From Novosphingobium album (ex Liu et al. 2023) (GTDB lineage Bacteria; Pseudomonadota; Alphaproteobacteria; Sphingomonadales; Sphingomonadaceae), in assembly GCF_029076845.1 (NCBI RefSeq), contig NZ_JARESE010000001.1, positions 1 through 64,000 on the forward strand: DNA of 64,000 nucleotides, read 5' to 3'. The translations under genes and the position numbers were made by a program. The notes under the pieces were generated by a model. That model was not told the origin of the DNA. It saw only the letters and a program-made list of their open reading frames with translations, and searched no databases. Below are positions 1 through 9,198 of this stretch, in pieces. How positions within the stretch are numbered: position 1 is the stretch's first letter; each line of letters opens with the position of its first letter.

Positions 1-60
1 GCGAGTCGAAGGCTGAAGCCAGTATCCGACTGAAGTCGGAGGGGTTGCTCCCAGAGGGGG
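1..60. other. Non-coding or foreign sequence abutting a gene remnant
   Basis: None of the three forward frames continues the lactate dehydrogenase-like reading that begins at about 61, and its own frame has a stop at 31-33. The stretch contains a perfect 7-bp inverted repeat (TCCGACT, loop GA, AGTCGGA) at 25-40. It may be the end of a mobile element or a deletion scar, but nothing in it identifies a family. Confidence 0.35.
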
Positions 61-150
61 ACCCTCAAGGACGAGATAGAGCGCGGGATGAAGCTGATGG
101 GCGTGACGCGGGTGGACCAGCTCACCAGCGACCGGCTGCGCTGGCGGTAA
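61..150 (+). pseudogene. 3' remnant of an FMN-dependent L-lactate dehydrogenase-like gene
   Basis: The frame starting at 61 reads TLKDEIERGMKLMGVTRVDQ and then ends LTSDRLRWR followed by a stop at 148-150. This matches the C-terminus of the LldD / alpha-hydroxy-acid dehydrogenase family, where the final helix carries a GVT-x-hydrophobic-D-x-L signature. Only about 29 residues of a normally 380-residue protein are present. Upstream sequence in this frame is unrelated and contains a stop, so the gene looks truncated inside the window. The fragment converges on creD with a terminator hairpin between them. Family assignment rests on this short tail only. Confidence 0.55.
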
Positions 151-268
151 ACCGCTGCTCTCACCTTTTCGGGGGAGAGATACGCAGGCTCGCCGGCTTG
201 CCCGGCTGGCTGGAGTTGAGAGGGGGCGGCAACGCGGGCGTCGCGCCCCGGCCCCGCCCCTCTCCCAA

Positions 269-292
269 CCCTCTCCCCTGAAGGGGAGAGGG
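269..292. terminator. Rho-independent-type hairpin between lldD remnant and creD
   Basis: A perfect 10-bp stem (CCCTCTCCCC / GGGGAGAGGG) with a TGAA loop is followed on the plus strand by GCTTTGGGTT. It lies between two convergent units and ends 8 bp before the creD stop codon, so it could serve both directions. Confidence 0.6.
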
Positions 293-300
293 CTTTGGGT

Positions 301-1704
301 TCAATTCGCCGCGATTTCCCGTCGGCCCACATTGCTCCAGTCGATGTTGCGGGTGGCGTACATCACGCCCGCCAGCGCCACGAACAGCAGCACCGAGCCG
401 ATCAGCAGCGACAGCGCCTCCAGGTTCAGCAGCACGAACAGCACCGCGTAGAGCCCCACCAGCAGCGCGCCGATGAAGCCCGCGCGCTTCCAGCTTTTCA
501 GCACCGCCGCGCTATAGGCGGTGAGCAGGCCGATGATCGCGCCGCCCGCCAGCAGGTAGGCGCCGGTAAAGCCGATCACTTCGGCAAAGGCGAGCAGCAG
601 CACGAAGAACAGCACCAGCCCCGCGCCGGTCAGCAGGTATTCGGCCGGCGCCACCCGCGCGCCGCCGACCACGTCGAACAGCAGGAACGCCAGGAAGGTG
701 AAGCCGATGAACAGGAAGCCGTACTTCACCGATCGGTTGACCTTCGAATAAAGGTCCACCGGCTCGACCAGCCCCACCGTCACCGCCAGCGACTGGCCGG
801 GCGCGCCATCGGTCACGATCGGGCCCGGCATATAGGTGCCGGTGGCATCGATCACCGGCGGCCCCGGATCGTCGGCCGAAACCGGCGCCTGCCCCAGCGC
901 AAGCTTGTCGATCGTATAGTCCGCGCCAAAGCCCTTGCCGGAAACCGTGCGCCTTTCGGGCAGGAAGCCCCCGCCGAAGCTGGGGCTAGGCCAGCTTGAG
1001 GCGACATGCCAGCGCGTCTGCCCGCCGCGCGGGACCAGGCTGAGGCTGCGGCTGCCGCGCAGGCCGAATTCGTATGCCACCGCCAGCGTGCCCGCGCCGT
1101 CCCACGGCACGAAGGCGAAGAAGCCCTGTCCGCCCGTCGCACCCGGCCCTTTGCCCGGCTCGACCGCGAGCGGCTTGCCATTGGCGGTGATCGTGCCGCC
1201 CCGCGTCAGCCCGCGCGCGTCCGAGGCACCGACGCGCAACTCGGCGCGTTCCCAGATAAGCTGCCCGGGCTTCACCCCGAAGCGCGGCAAATCGCCCGGC
1301 AAGGCGAAGCGCGCCGCGCCTTTCACCGCCGCCTCGTACAGCACGGTGCGATAGATCGACTTGCGCCGCTCCTGCGGCACGACATTGGTCTCGACCCGGT
1401 TCTCCACCGGCGAGACGAACAGCTCGCGCTCCACTTCGACCGTGCGCGACACCGTCTGGCCGTCGATCACCTGGTTCTGCGTCTCGGCCGTGCGGTAAGG
1501 CACCACCAGCACGGGCCCGGCGACGACTTGCGGCCCGCCCCAGCCGGCGTTGATCGATGCCTGCGCGGTGTTCGACTGGTCCTGCCGGTCATAGACCAGA
1601 GCATAGACCAGCAGCAGCGGGATCATCAGGGCAAGGCCGATCAGGGCTGCGAAGAGCAGCTTCAGCCCGGGTGATCGGTCCTTGCGCAAATCTTCTTCCG
1701 ACAT
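301..1704 (-). CDS. creD: CreD family inner membrane protein
   Basis: The 467-residue product matches the CreD family (cell envelope integrity / inner membrane protein; in E. coli part of the CreBC regulon and linked to beta-lactam and colicin tolerance). One membrane segment lies at about residues 14-36. A large periplasmic domain follows, with the family-like stretch GPVLVVPYR near residue 60. From about residue 325 to the end there are five to six further hydrophobic segments. I chose the ATG at 1704 because GGAAGGACG precedes it by a normal distance; a 17-residue upstream extension lacks support. No creBC two-component genes are adjacent, so regulation is unknown. It is a single-gene unit closed by the hairpin at 269-292. 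Confidence 0.88.
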   Translation of the reverse strand: MSEEDLRKDRSPGLKLLFAALIGLALMIPLLLVYALVYDRQDQSNTAQASINAGWGGPQVVAGPVLVVPYRTAETQNQVIDGQTVSRTVEVERELFVSPVENRVETNVVPQERRKSIYRTVLYEAAVKGAARFALPGDLPRFGVKPGQLIWERAELRVGASDARGLTRGGTITANGKPLAVEPGKGPGATGGQGFFAFVPWDGAGTLAVAYEFGLRGSRSLSLVPRGGQTRWHVASSWPSPSFGGGFLPERRTVSGKGFGADYTIDKLALGQAPVSADDPGPPVIDATGTYMPGPIVTDGAPGQSLAVTVGLVEPVDLYSKVNRSVKYGFLFIGFTFLAFLLFDVVGGARVAPAEYLLTGAGLVLFFVLLLAFAEVIGFTGAYLLAGGAIIGLLTAYSAAVLKSWKRAGFIGALLVGLYAVLFVLLNLEALSLLIGSVLLFVALAGVMYATRNIDWSNVGRREIAAN

Positions 1705-1823
1705 GATTCGTCCTTCCCTGGTCGTTGGCCGTGGCGCGTGCATTCTGTCGCACAAACGGCACGGCTCATCGACATCGCCGCTTCCGGCTTGCTCGCGGCT
1801 GAACGAAGCGGCGCCGTCACATC

Positions 1824-3911
1824 TCAGTCCGGGCGCGGCACATCCGCCGGAAACGGCATGACCGACAGCGGATCGGGCGCGAACCAGGCATCGGCGATCG
1901 AGGCGGGCGCACCCGGCTCGCCGATCAGGCGGGCGAACTTGTGCCCCTCGAACGGCGCGGCGGCGAGCATCCGCGCGGCAAGCGCATCGCCGATGGTGAA
2001 CAGCTGCGCCACCTTGCCTTCCAGTGCGCGGGCCAGCCCGTCCTGCGGCACCCGGCCCGTCGCCAGCACCACCGCGTCGGCCGGCTCGGCCATGGCATCG
2101 CCGGTGTGCACGTCATACAGCGTGATGCTGCCCTCGCCGATCTCGCGCAGCCATGTCGAGGGCCACAGCTCCACGCCCGCGCGCTTCATCCGCGTGACGA
2201 TATAGCGCTCTTCCCAATTGTCGGTGTTGCGCTGCGAGACGGGCGCATAGCCGGCCGTGACGAAGCGCACGCGCGCGCCGGCATCGGCCAGCAGCTCGGC
2301 AATGCCGGTGCCGGTGTGATAGCCTTCGGCATCGCAGATCCAGACATCGCCCGTGGGCCGCGCGCCGCCGGCCAGCACCTCCTCGGGCCGCAGCACGAAG
2401 GCCCGGTCCCAGCCCGGAATATCACGGTCGCAGGTCACGCTGCGCCCGCCGGGGCTATAGCGCGCGCCCGTGGCGACGATCACCGCGTCAGGCGCCAGCG
2501 CCAGCACGGCGGGCGCATCGGCGCGCGCGCCGAGCCGCACTTCCACGCCGAGCCGCGTCAGTTCCGCCGCCCACCAGTCGATCGCGGCCGCATAGTGCCC
2601 CCGCCCCGGCAAGGCCGACCACCAGCCCAGCGCGCCGCCCAGCGCATCGCCCGCCTCGAACAGCGTCACGCGATGCCCCTTGCGCGCCGCGACGCGCGCG
2701 GCTTCCATGCCGCCGGGCCCGCCGCCGACCACGACCACGCGCGAAGGCCGCGCCGCCGTGCCATAGCTGTCGTGCCCCCACAGGCGATCGCGATAGGAGG
2801 CGGGGTTGATCGCGCAGCCCTGCGCGCCGTCGCCGCCCGCCGCCGTGCACCAGTTGCAGGCGATGCAGGTACGGCCCAGATGCTCGGTGCCGGCGCGGGC
2901 GTGCCGCACGAAATCGGGCTCGGCGATAAGCTGGCGGGCCGATCCGATCACGTCGCACACGCCCGCTGCCAGCGCGGCTTCGGCCTCGGCCATGCGCGTG
3001 ATGTTGCCCAGCACCGAAAGCACCGGCACCGCGCCCGCCGCGCCGCGCACTTGCTCCACGAAGGGCCGGTAATACTGGTGCGCCTCGAACCCGGTGGGCA
3101 TACCGTGGTGGAACTGCTGCGGTTCCAGCCCGACATCGAGGTCGATATAGTCGATCAGCCCGCTGGCCGAGAGCCTGGCGACCACGTCGCGCGCGGTCTC
3201 GATGCCATAGCCGCCGGCCATCTGCTCATCGCAATTGAGCCTCAGCCCCACGGCGAAGGCCGCGCCGCCGCCCGCGCGGCAGGCTTCGAGCGATTCGACC
3301 AGGAAGCGCATCCGGTTTTCCAGCGAGCCGCCGTATTCATCCTCCCGCTCGTTGAACAAGGGCGAAAGGAACTGCTGGATCAGCGCCGCGTGGCTGACAT
3401 GCAGCATGATCCCGTCAAAGCCGGCCTGGGCCATGTTGGCGGCGGTCTCACGCGTCGCCGCGATCATCCGGGCGATCTCGCCGCGCGTCATCGCCCGGGT
3501 GGAATGCGCCCGGCCGTTGAGGCCGAACTGGCGCACCGATGGCGCCAGCGCCGGCGCGGGCGTGCCCAGCGGCTGCCAGGAACCCGCGCCGATCCAGTGA
3601 TAGAACGGCTCGCCGAAGATCTTGCCGCCCGCATCGTGGATCGCCTCGGTCAGCACGCGGAACGCGGCGATATTGGCCGGATCGTGCGGGCTCGGCTGGC
3701 GGGTGCGGCCCCGCTCGTGCATCGCCAGCGCGACCACGACCAGCCCGCAGCCGCCGCCCCGCACCCGCTCGGCGCTATAGGCGACCAGATCGTCGGCGGG
3801 CTTGGTCCCGGCCGAGAGCGCGCTGCCGTGCGGCGCGAAGAAATAGCGGTTGGGCAGTTCCACTGGCCCCAGCCGCACCGGCGCGAACACGTTCGGATAT
3901 TTCGGATGCAA
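1824..3911 (-). CDS. NADH:flavin oxidoreductase, Old Yellow Enzyme type with [4Fe-4S] and FAD domains
   Basis: The 695-residue protein has the three-part layout of 2,4-dienoyl-CoA reductase and trimethylamine dehydrogenase. An N-terminal FMN-binding TIM barrel covers residues 1-340. A [4Fe-4S] motif C349-x2-C352-x2-C355-x10-C366 follows. A Rossmann FAD/NAD domain begins with VVVVGGGPGG near residue 392. It probably reduces an activated C=C bond or demethylates or deaminates a small amine; the substrate cannot be read from sequence. The start is TTG at 3909-3911, preceded by GAGGGGACGGGGA, which acts as a strong ribosome binding site. The nearest neighbours (creD, M56 peptidase) give no pathway context. 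Sphingomonads carry many such paralogues in aromatic, terpenoid and steroid clusters. Confidence 0.85.
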   Translation of the reverse strand: MHPKYPNVFAPVRLGPVELPNRYFFAPHGSALSAGTKPADDLVAYSAERVRGGGCGLVVVALAMHERGRTRQPSPHDPANIAAFRVLTEAIHDAGGKIFGEPFYHWIGAGSWQPLGTPAPALAPSVRQFGLNGRAHSTRAMTRGEIARMIAATRETAANMAQAGFDGIMLHVSHAALIQQFLSPLFNEREDEYGGSLENRMRFLVESLEACRAGGGAAFAVGLRLNCDEQMAGGYGIETARDVVARLSASGLIDYIDLDVGLEPQQFHHGMPTGFEAHQYYRPFVEQVRGAAGAVPVLSVLGNITRMAEAEAALAAGVCDVIGSARQLIAEPDFVRHARAGTEHLGRTCIACNWCTAAGGDGAQGCAINPASYRDRLWGHDSYGTAARPSRVVVVGGGPGGMEAARVAARKGHRVTLFEAGDALGGALGWWSALPGRGHYAAAIDWWAAELTRLGVEVRLGARADAPAVLALAPDAVIVATGARYSPGGRSVTCDRDIPGWDRAFVLRPEEVLAGGARPTGDVWICDAEGYHTGTGIAELLADAGARVRFVTAGYAPVSQRNTDNWEERYIVTRMKRAGVELWPSTWLREIGEGSITLYDVHTGDAMAEPADAVVLATGRVPQDGLARALEGKVAQLFTIGDALAARMLAAAPFEGHKFARLIGEPGAPASIADAWFAPDPLSVMPFPADVPRPD

Positions 3912-4018
3912 TCCCCGTCCCCTCGTCCCTTTGTTTGGGGGCGAGGTTATGGCGCGCGGCGACGGGGTGCAATGTCCGCGTTGCCCGGATCACCCTCGCC
4001 GGGCTCACCAGGCCGCGT

Positions 4019-5827
4019 TTACCGGGCCTCGGCGCGGGCCTCGGCGATCTGCCCGTCAAGCTGCGCGACGATGTCCGAGCGAACCTCGGGCGGGAGCGAG
4101 CGGTTCGACGCGATCGAGGCGCGCGCCTTTTGCAGCGCGGGAATGATCTGGTGCGAAACGTCCGGCGCGCCGGTGCAGATGCGCATTTGCGTCGCGCTGG
4201 CGGCCGGCCCCTGACCCGCCCAGGCCGTCCGGCTGGAGGAGCCGCCGGCAGGGCAAGTGCTGTCGATCACCATGGTGCGGGCAACGCTGCGGTTGCCGTT
4301 CGCGTCGCGCCCGGCGATGCGGATCGTCTGCACCTTGCCATCGCGCGAAGTGCTTTCCTCCACTTCGGGCGCCATCGTCCACGCACGCTCGCGCAGCCGT
4401 TCGGCATCGGCGGTTCGGCGCTCGGCATCGGCGGCGATACGCTCGGCCCGGCGTTCCGCTTCGGCGGCGCGGCGTTCGGCATCGCGTTCCGCACGGTCGG
4501 CCTGCGCTTCGGCGCGGGCCATGTCGCGCTCGATGCGGGCATCGATCTCATCGTCGCTCAAGGGCCGGTCGGTGACGAACTCGAAAGTCTTGCCCTCATG
4601 CTGGACGACGCGGCGATAGGTCTTGCGATCCTGGCCTTCGGGGCAGTCCTTGGTGCGAGTGGTGCGGCCGTCCTGCGTGACGACTTTCTCGGTGCAATCG
4701 CTGGTGAATTCGCGGTGCACGATGCGCGCGGTGGTGCCGGGCAGCGGCGGCTCGGGTGCGGGCGGAGCCTCGGGCGCCAGCGGCGCTTCGGGCATCTCGG
4801 GCTCGCGCGGCGCGGCCGGGGCGGGCAGATCGGCGGTGGGATCGGCCTCGGTCGCGGCATAAGTGATCGTCGCGGTCAGCGGCACGCCGATCACGGCGGC
4901 GGCGAACAGGCTGCGGCCCAGCAGCCGGCGCCGCTCCGAAACGTCGTTGCGCACCAGCGCCTTGAGGCGATGGATGATCGGCTTGTCGCCCGAAAGCGGC
5001 CCCGCCATCGGCGCGGCGAGCGCCAGGCGCGGGCCAGCGGCGAACGAGGCGATCAGCCGGCCATAGCGCTCCCGCTCGGCCCGGCCGCAGCCGTTCATCA
5101 CGCGCGCATCGCACGCCGCTTCCTGATCGCTGCGCAAGGCGCGCCAGGCCAGCCAGGCGACGGGATTGAACCAGTGCAGCGCGAACAGCGGCTGGACGGC
5201 GATATTGGCTGCAAGATCGTTGCCGGCGTGGTGCTGCAACTCATGCGTCACGGCAAAGTCCGAAGCGTCCGAATCGGCCGTCGCGAGAAAGCCGGCGGGC
5301 AGCGCCACGACCTTGTCGAGCACGCCGAAGGCCACCGGGGCGGCCACCGCCGGGCTCTCGACGATGCGCACCCTGCCCGCGCGGCCGACATGGCGCGCGT
5401 CGCGCAGCAATTCGCGGCGCATGGCGCGATAGCCGATCGTGCGCGCCAGCAGGAACACCACCGCCCCGCCCAGCCAGACCGCCAGCAGGATCTCGCCCCA
5501 CGGCAAGGCGGCAAGCTGGCCCAGCAAGGGCGCCGCCGGCGCGCTGGCGGGTTCGGCCACGACCGCAACCGGCACGGCATCGGCGATCGCCGCCGCCGGC
5601 CGCGCGGGAGCGGCTTGCGCCAGCAGCGGCGACAGCGCGAATTCGGGCCGCGCCACGGTTTCCTCAGGCAGGACCAGCGGCGGCAGGAACAGCCGGATCA
5701 TCGGCAGCGCCCACAGCGCATAGGCCGCGGCGGGGCCGAACCAGCGGCCCACCGGGCGGCGAACCAGCAGCACCAGCGCCATCAGCGCGCCCGTCATCAC
5801 CAGCGTATCGATCAGCCATTCGATCAT
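4019..5827 (-). CDS. BlaR1/MecR1-like M56 family zinc metalloprotease (antirepressor)
   Basis: The 602-residue membrane protein has hydrophobic segments near residues 5-25, 33-52 and 111-130. The M56 zinc site is HELQH (H195, E196, H199), with a downstream acidic segment DQEAACD near 234-240. A further membrane helix sits near residue 305. In BlaR1 proteins this protease cleaves the BlaI repressor after ligand sensing. The C-terminal half here has no recognisable penicillin-binding SxxK sensor. It carries a Pro-rich linker and a long Arg/Ala/Glu coiled-coil-like stretch (about residues 425-500), so the signal sensed is probably not a beta-lactam by the usual mechanism. Its ATG overlaps the repressor stop by 4 nt, so the two are cotranscribed. 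Confidence 0.85.
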   Translation of the reverse strand: MIEWLIDTLVMTGALMALVLLVRRPVGRWFGPAAAYALWALPMIRLFLPPLVLPEETVARPEFALSPLLAQAAPARPAAAIADAVPVAVVAEPASAPAAPLLGQLAALPWGEILLAVWLGGAVVFLLARTIGYRAMRRELLRDARHVGRAGRVRIVESPAVAAPVAFGVLDKVVALPAGFLATADSDASDFAVTHELQHHAGNDLAANIAVQPLFALHWFNPVAWLAWRALRSDQEAACDARVMNGCGRAERERYGRLIASFAAGPRLALAAPMAGPLSGDKPIIHRLKALVRNDVSERRRLLGRSLFAAAVIGVPLTATITYAATEADPTADLPAPAAPREPEMPEAPLAPEAPPAPEPPLPGTTARIVHREFTSDCTEKVVTQDGRTTRTKDCPEGQDRKTYRRVVQHEGKTFEFVTDRPLSDDEIDARIERDMARAEAQADRAERDAERRAAEAERRAERIAADAERRTADAERLRERAWTMAPEVEESTSRDGKVQTIRIAGRDANGNRSVARTMVIDSTCPAGGSSSRTAWAGQGPAASATQMRICTGAPDVSHQIIPALQKARASIASNRSLPPEVRSDIVAQLDGQIAEARAEAR

Positions 5828-6210
5828 GACTTGAGCTCCTGCAGCAGCGCCTCGATCTCGGCGATGTCATCCAGGGTCAGCGCTTCGGATTGCGCAAGCT
5901 GGGCGAACAGCGGCGCGGCGCGCCCGCCGAACAGCCGGTCCACCAGCCGGCGGCTTTCCGTGCCGACATACTCGGCGCGCGCGATGACCGGCGAATAGAG
6001 GAAGCGCTTGCCATCGGGCTTGGTGGCCACGGCATGCTTGGTGACAAGCCGCGAGAGCAGCGTCTTGACCGTGGCCAGGCTCCAGCCGCGCGCGCCGCAA
6101 ACCTTGTCGCAGACTTCGGCGGCGGTCAGCGGGCTGGTTTCCCACAGCGCTTCCATCACCGCATGTTCGGCATCGCTGATGCGTTCAGGCTGGCCGCCGT
6201 CTTCCGCCAC
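5824..6210 (-). CDS. BlaI/MecI/CopY family transcriptional repressor
   Basis: The 128-residue protein has the winged-helix N-terminus of the BlaI family (ISDAEHAVMEALW, then a recognition region around residues 35-70 with SLATVKTLLSRL) and a C-terminal dimerisation helix. The start is GTG at 6208-6210, supported by AGGGGAG six bases upstream. It overlaps the M56 protease gene by 4 nt, the classic blaI-blaR arrangement. A 26-bp palindrome 17 bp upstream (6227-6252) is the likely autoregulatory operator. No beta-lactamase gene is in the operon; a B3 enzyme lies 4.4 kb away, but its promoter region shows no copy of this operator that I can see. Confidence 0.9.
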   Translation of the reverse strand: MAEDGGQPERISDAEHAVMEALWETSPLTAAEVCDKVCGARGWSLATVKTLLSRLVTKHAVATKPDGKRFLYSPVIARAEYVGTESRRLVDRLFGGRAAPLFAQLAQSEALTLDDIAEIEALLQELKS

Positions 6211-6226
6211 GTCACTCCCCTTCGTC

Positions 6227-6252
6227 TACATACGTAATCGACTACGTCTGTA
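6227..6252. promoter_or_regulatory. Operator palindrome of the BlaI-type repressor
   Basis: The 26-bp dyad has half-sites TACATACGTAATC and TACAGACGTAGTC (the reverse complement of the right half), which agree at 11 of 13 positions. It lies directly upstream of the GTG start, where BlaI-family operators (TACA...TGTA dyads) occur. The same region separates this operon from the sdh-linked exported protein gene. Confidence 0.6.
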
Positions 6253-6298
6253 AACATGAACCGTGAGTGAATGCCAGCAGGCCCGCGCCGGGGCCCGG

Positions 6299-6979
6299 TC
6301 AGGGCGTCGGCGGATCGGCCGCCTTGCGGAACAGGATGCGGCGATCGAAGCGTTCCAGCACCAAGGCGCCGTCCTCAATGGGCAGCATCGCGTGATCGAA
6401 CGCGACGAAGCCCAGGTCGTTGGCGTGGAAAGCGAAGCGCAGCGTCCTGCCTCGCGCGGACCGCACCGCCACGGGCTCGCCCCGCACCGCGAACACCGGC
6501 AGCGCCAGCGCGACCGAGGCGACATCCTCGCCCGGCGCCAGCGGGATTTCCAGCCCGTCAGCCGCGAAATCGGCGGCGAAGGTCGCACCGTCGGCCAATG
6601 TCACCACGGCGCTGAACAACGGGCGTGGCAGCCCATCGGGCACGTCCAGAACGAGCTTGAGCGCGGGTGATCCGCCGCTGCTGCCTGTATCGCCCAGGTA
6701 TTCGAAAGCCGGCGGGGTGGACGCATCGCTGGTAAGCGCAATGCCGCCTTCCTCGCGCGTCCAGCTTCGCGCCGAAGCCTCGTCCACCGCGCCATAGCTC
6801 AGCGCGTAGCGATAGCGCCCGTCCGCGCCGAGTTCGAGCCGCGCGGCCAGTTCCATCTGGCCGCCATCGTAAACCCCGGCGAGCGCGGCGTCGGCGGCAT
6901 CTCCCGCCCACGCGCCAGCAGGCGCGAGCAGCAAGAGGAACGCGGCGATGGCCCCCAGCAGGGAAACCACCGTCCGCAT
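6299..6979 (-). CDS. Exported protein of unknown function downstream of sdhA
   Basis: The 226-residue product starts with a signal peptide (MRTVVSLLGAIAAFLLLLAP then an AWA cleavage-like site near residue 25). The mature part is beta-rich and acidic with no cysteines and no motif I recognise. I chose the ATG at 6979; a longer in-frame version starting at 7027 would overlap sdhA. The gene follows the sdhA stop by 10 bp on the same strand, so it is the last gene of the sdhCDA transcript. A role in the periplasm or envelope is all that can be inferred. It occupies the position where sdhB would be expected. Confidence 0.7.
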   Translation of the reverse strand: MRTVVSLLGAIAAFLLLLAPAGAWAGDAADAALAGVYDGGQMELAARLELGADGRYRYALSYGAVDEASARSWTREEGGIALTSDASTPPAFEYLGDTGSSGGSPALKLVLDVPDGLPRPLFSAVVTLADGATFAADFAADGLEIPLAPGEDVASVALALPVFAVRGEPVAVRSARGRTLRFAFHANDLGFVAFDHAMLPIEDGALVLERFDRRILFRKAADPPTP

Positions 6980-6989
6980 CCGCTTCACC

Positions 6990-8798
6990 TCAATAGACGC
7001 GCGCCTTCGGCTTGATGTACGCGACATCGTCGGTCATCGTGTATTCGTGCACCGGACGGTAATCGAGCGTGACCGCGCCGCCTTTGCCGCCCCAGCCATC
7101 GAACCACGACAGGGTGTGCTTCATCCAGTTGGCGTCGTCGCGGTTGGGGAAATCCTCGTGCGCGTGGGCGCCGCGGCTTTCCTTGCGGGCGTGGGCGCCG
7201 TGCAGCGTGACGCTGGCCTGGCCGATCAGGTTGTCCAGCTCCAGCGTCTCGACCAGGTCCGAGTTCCAGATCAGGCCGCGATCGGTCACGTGGACGTCCT
7301 GCATCCGCTGGTAGGTGTCGGCCAGCTTCACCTTGCCTTCGGCCATCAGTTCGTCAGTGCGGAACACGGCGGCGTGGGTCTGCATGGTGCGCTGCATCTC
7401 GACCCGGACTTGCGCGGTCGGCGAGCCGCCATTGGCGTGGCGGAAGTGATCGAGCCGGCTGAGCGCGAGGTCGGCCGAATCCTTCGGCAGTTCGTCGTGC
7501 TTCATGTCGGGCTTGATCAGTTCCTTGAGGCGGTGGCCGGCGGCGCGGCCGAACACGACAAGGTCGATGAGCGAGTTCGAGCCGAGGCGGTTGGCGCCGT
7601 GCACCGAAACGCAGGCCGCCTCGCCCACCGCGAACAGGCCCGGCACGGTGGCATCGGGATTGTCGGCGGTCGGGTTGATGACTTCGCCGTGATAGTTCGT
7701 CGGGATGCCGCCCATGTTGTAGTGGACCGTGGGGCAGACCGGCAGCGGCTGGCGCGTCAGGTCCACGCCCGCGAAGATCTTGCCCGATTCGGTGATGCCC
7801 GGCAGACGCTCGGCCAGCACCTTGGGATCGATGTGATCGAGGTGCAGGTAGATATAGTCCTTGTGCGGGCCGACGCCGCGCCCTTCGCGCATTTCCATCG
7901 CCATAGAGCGCGAAACGACATCACGGCTGGCCAGATCCTTGGCGGACGGCGCATAGCGTTCCATGAACCGCTCGCCTTCCGAGTTCGTCAGGTAGCCGCC
8001 CTCGCCGCGCGCGCCTTCGGTGATGAGCACGCCCGCGCCGTAGATGCCGGTGGGGTGGAACTGGACGAATTCCATGTCCTGCATCGGCAGGCCGGCGCGC
8101 AGCACCATGCCGCCGCCGTCGCCCGTGCAGGTGTGGGCGCTGGTGCAGGTGTAGTACGTGCGGCCATAGCCGCCCGTCGCCAGCACGACCGCATGGGCGC
8201 GGAAGCGGTGGATCGAACCGTCATCCAGGCACAGCGCGATCACGCCCCGGCAGACGCCGTTTTCCATGATAAGGTCGATCGCGAAGTATTCGATGAAGAA
8301 GTCCGCGTCGTACTTCAGGCTCTGCTGGTAGAGCGCGTGCAGCATGGCGTGGCCGGTGCGGTCGGCCGCGGCGCAGGTGCGCTGCACCGGCGGGCCCTCA
8401 CCCATGTTCTGCATGTGGCCGCCGAACGGGCGCTGATAGATCGTGCCGTTGGGGTTGCGGCTGAACGGCACGCCGGCGTGCTCCAGTTCATAGACCGCCT
8501 GCGGCGCTTCGCGCACCATGTATTCGATCGCGTCCTGATCGCCCAGCCAGTCCGACCCCTTGACGGTGTCGTACATGTGCCAGGTCCAGTGATCGGGCGT
8601 GTTGTTGCACAGCGAGGCGGCGATGCCGCCCTGCGCCGCCACGGTGTGCGAACGGGTGGGAAAGACCTTGGTGATGCAGGCCGTCTTCAGCCCGGCCTCG
8701 GCACTGCCCATCGTGGCGCGCAGGCCCGAGCCGCCGGCGCCGACGACGACGGTATCGTAAACGTGATCGATGATCGGATATGCGGGCTGAGTAGCCAT
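6990..8798 (-). CDS. sdhA: Succinate dehydrogenase flavoprotein subunit
   Basis: The 602-residue protein oxidises succinate to fumarate in complex II and the TCA cycle. Visible features are the FAD dinucleotide motif [11 protein letters not shown] near residues 18-28 and the covalent-FAD histidine context [10 protein letters not shown] near residue 50. Also visible are the active-site HPTGIYGAG segment and [18 protein letters not shown] for FAD binding. Length is normal for the family. The gene begins 1 bp after the sdhD stop, which indicates translational coupling. The iron-sulfur subunit gene is not adjacent; the next gene downstream encodes an exported protein instead. Confidence 0.97.
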   Translation of the reverse strand: MATQPAYPIIDHVYDTVVVGAGGSGLRATMGSAEAGLKTACITKVFPTRSHTVAAQGGIAASLCNNTPDHWTWHMYDTVKGSDWLGDQDAIEYMVREAPQAVYELEHAGVPFSRNPNGTIYQRPFGGHMQNMGEGPPVQRTCAAADRTGHAMLHALYQQSLKYDADFFIEYFAIDLIMENGVCRGVIALCLDDGSIHRFRAHAVVLATGGYGRTYYTCTSAHTCTGDGGGMVLRAGLPMQDMEFVQFHPTGIYGAGVLITEGARGEGGYLTNSEGERFMERYAPSAKDLASRDVVSRSMAMEMREGRGVGPHKDYIYLHLDHIDPKVLAERLPGITESGKIFAGVDLTRQPLPVCPTVHYNMGGIPTNYHGEVINPTADNPDATVPGLFAVGEAACVSVHGANRLGSNSLIDLVVFGRAAGHRLKELIKPDMKHDELPKDSADLALSRLDHFRHANGGSPTAQVRVEMQRTMQTHAAVFRTDELMAEGKVKLADTYQRMQDVHVTDRGLIWNSDLVETLELDNLIGQASVTLHGAHARKESRGAHAHEDFPNRDDANWMKHTLSWFDGWGGKGGAVTLDYRPVHEYTMTDDVAYIKPKARVY

Positions 8799-8799
8799 G

Positions 8800-9183
8800 T
8801 CATGCGCCTCCCAGCGCGAGGCGAACCACGCAGAAGACGCCGAAGGCGGCCCCCGCGAAAGTGATCAGGTTGAGCGCGGCGACGCAGGCGAACTTGTTGG
8901 CGTGCTCGTGAACGTAGTCTTCCATCATCACGCCCACGCCCATGCGCGCGTGCCAGAAGGTGGAGATCACCAGCAGGGCCATGGCGGTTGCCGGCACCGG
9001 AGCGGAAATCCATTCGATCACCGTCTGGTAGTGCAGGTTCGGCAGCAGCAGCAGCGACACGCCGAGCCAGACCACGAGAAGCAGGTTGCCGATCGCGGTG
9101 AAGCGCTGCATCAGCCAGTGGTGAGGGCCCGTCTTGGCCGAGCCGAGGCCGCGCACGCGGCCGATCGAAGTTCCGTTACCCAT
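8800..9183 (-). CDS. sdhD: Succinate dehydrogenase membrane anchor subunit
   Basis: The 127-residue hydrophobic protein has three predicted membrane helices (about residues 33-53, 62-82, 100-122) and the family segment [18 protein letters not shown]. That segment supplies a heme b ligand histidine and quinone-site residues. It anchors SdhAB to the inner membrane together with SdhC. The gene sits 15 bp after sdhC and 1 bp before sdhA in the sdhCDA operon. Confidence 0.93.
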   Translation of the reverse strand: MGNGTSIGRVRGLGSAKTGPHHWLMQRFTAIGNLLLVVWLGVSLLLLPNLHYQTVIEWISAPVPATAMALLVISTFWHARMGVGVMMEDYVHEHANKFACVAALNLITFAGAAFGVFCVVRLALGGA

Positions 9184-9198
9184 ATCGAGACGAGTCCC

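Noticed and set aside
1941-5998. Very long open frames on the plus strand opposite the flavin reductase and M56 genes (over 750 codons)
   Set aside because: They are Arg/His/Gly/Ala-rich antisense readings of high-GC genes with no family similarity and no ribosome binding site. The minus-strand genes carry clear motifs.
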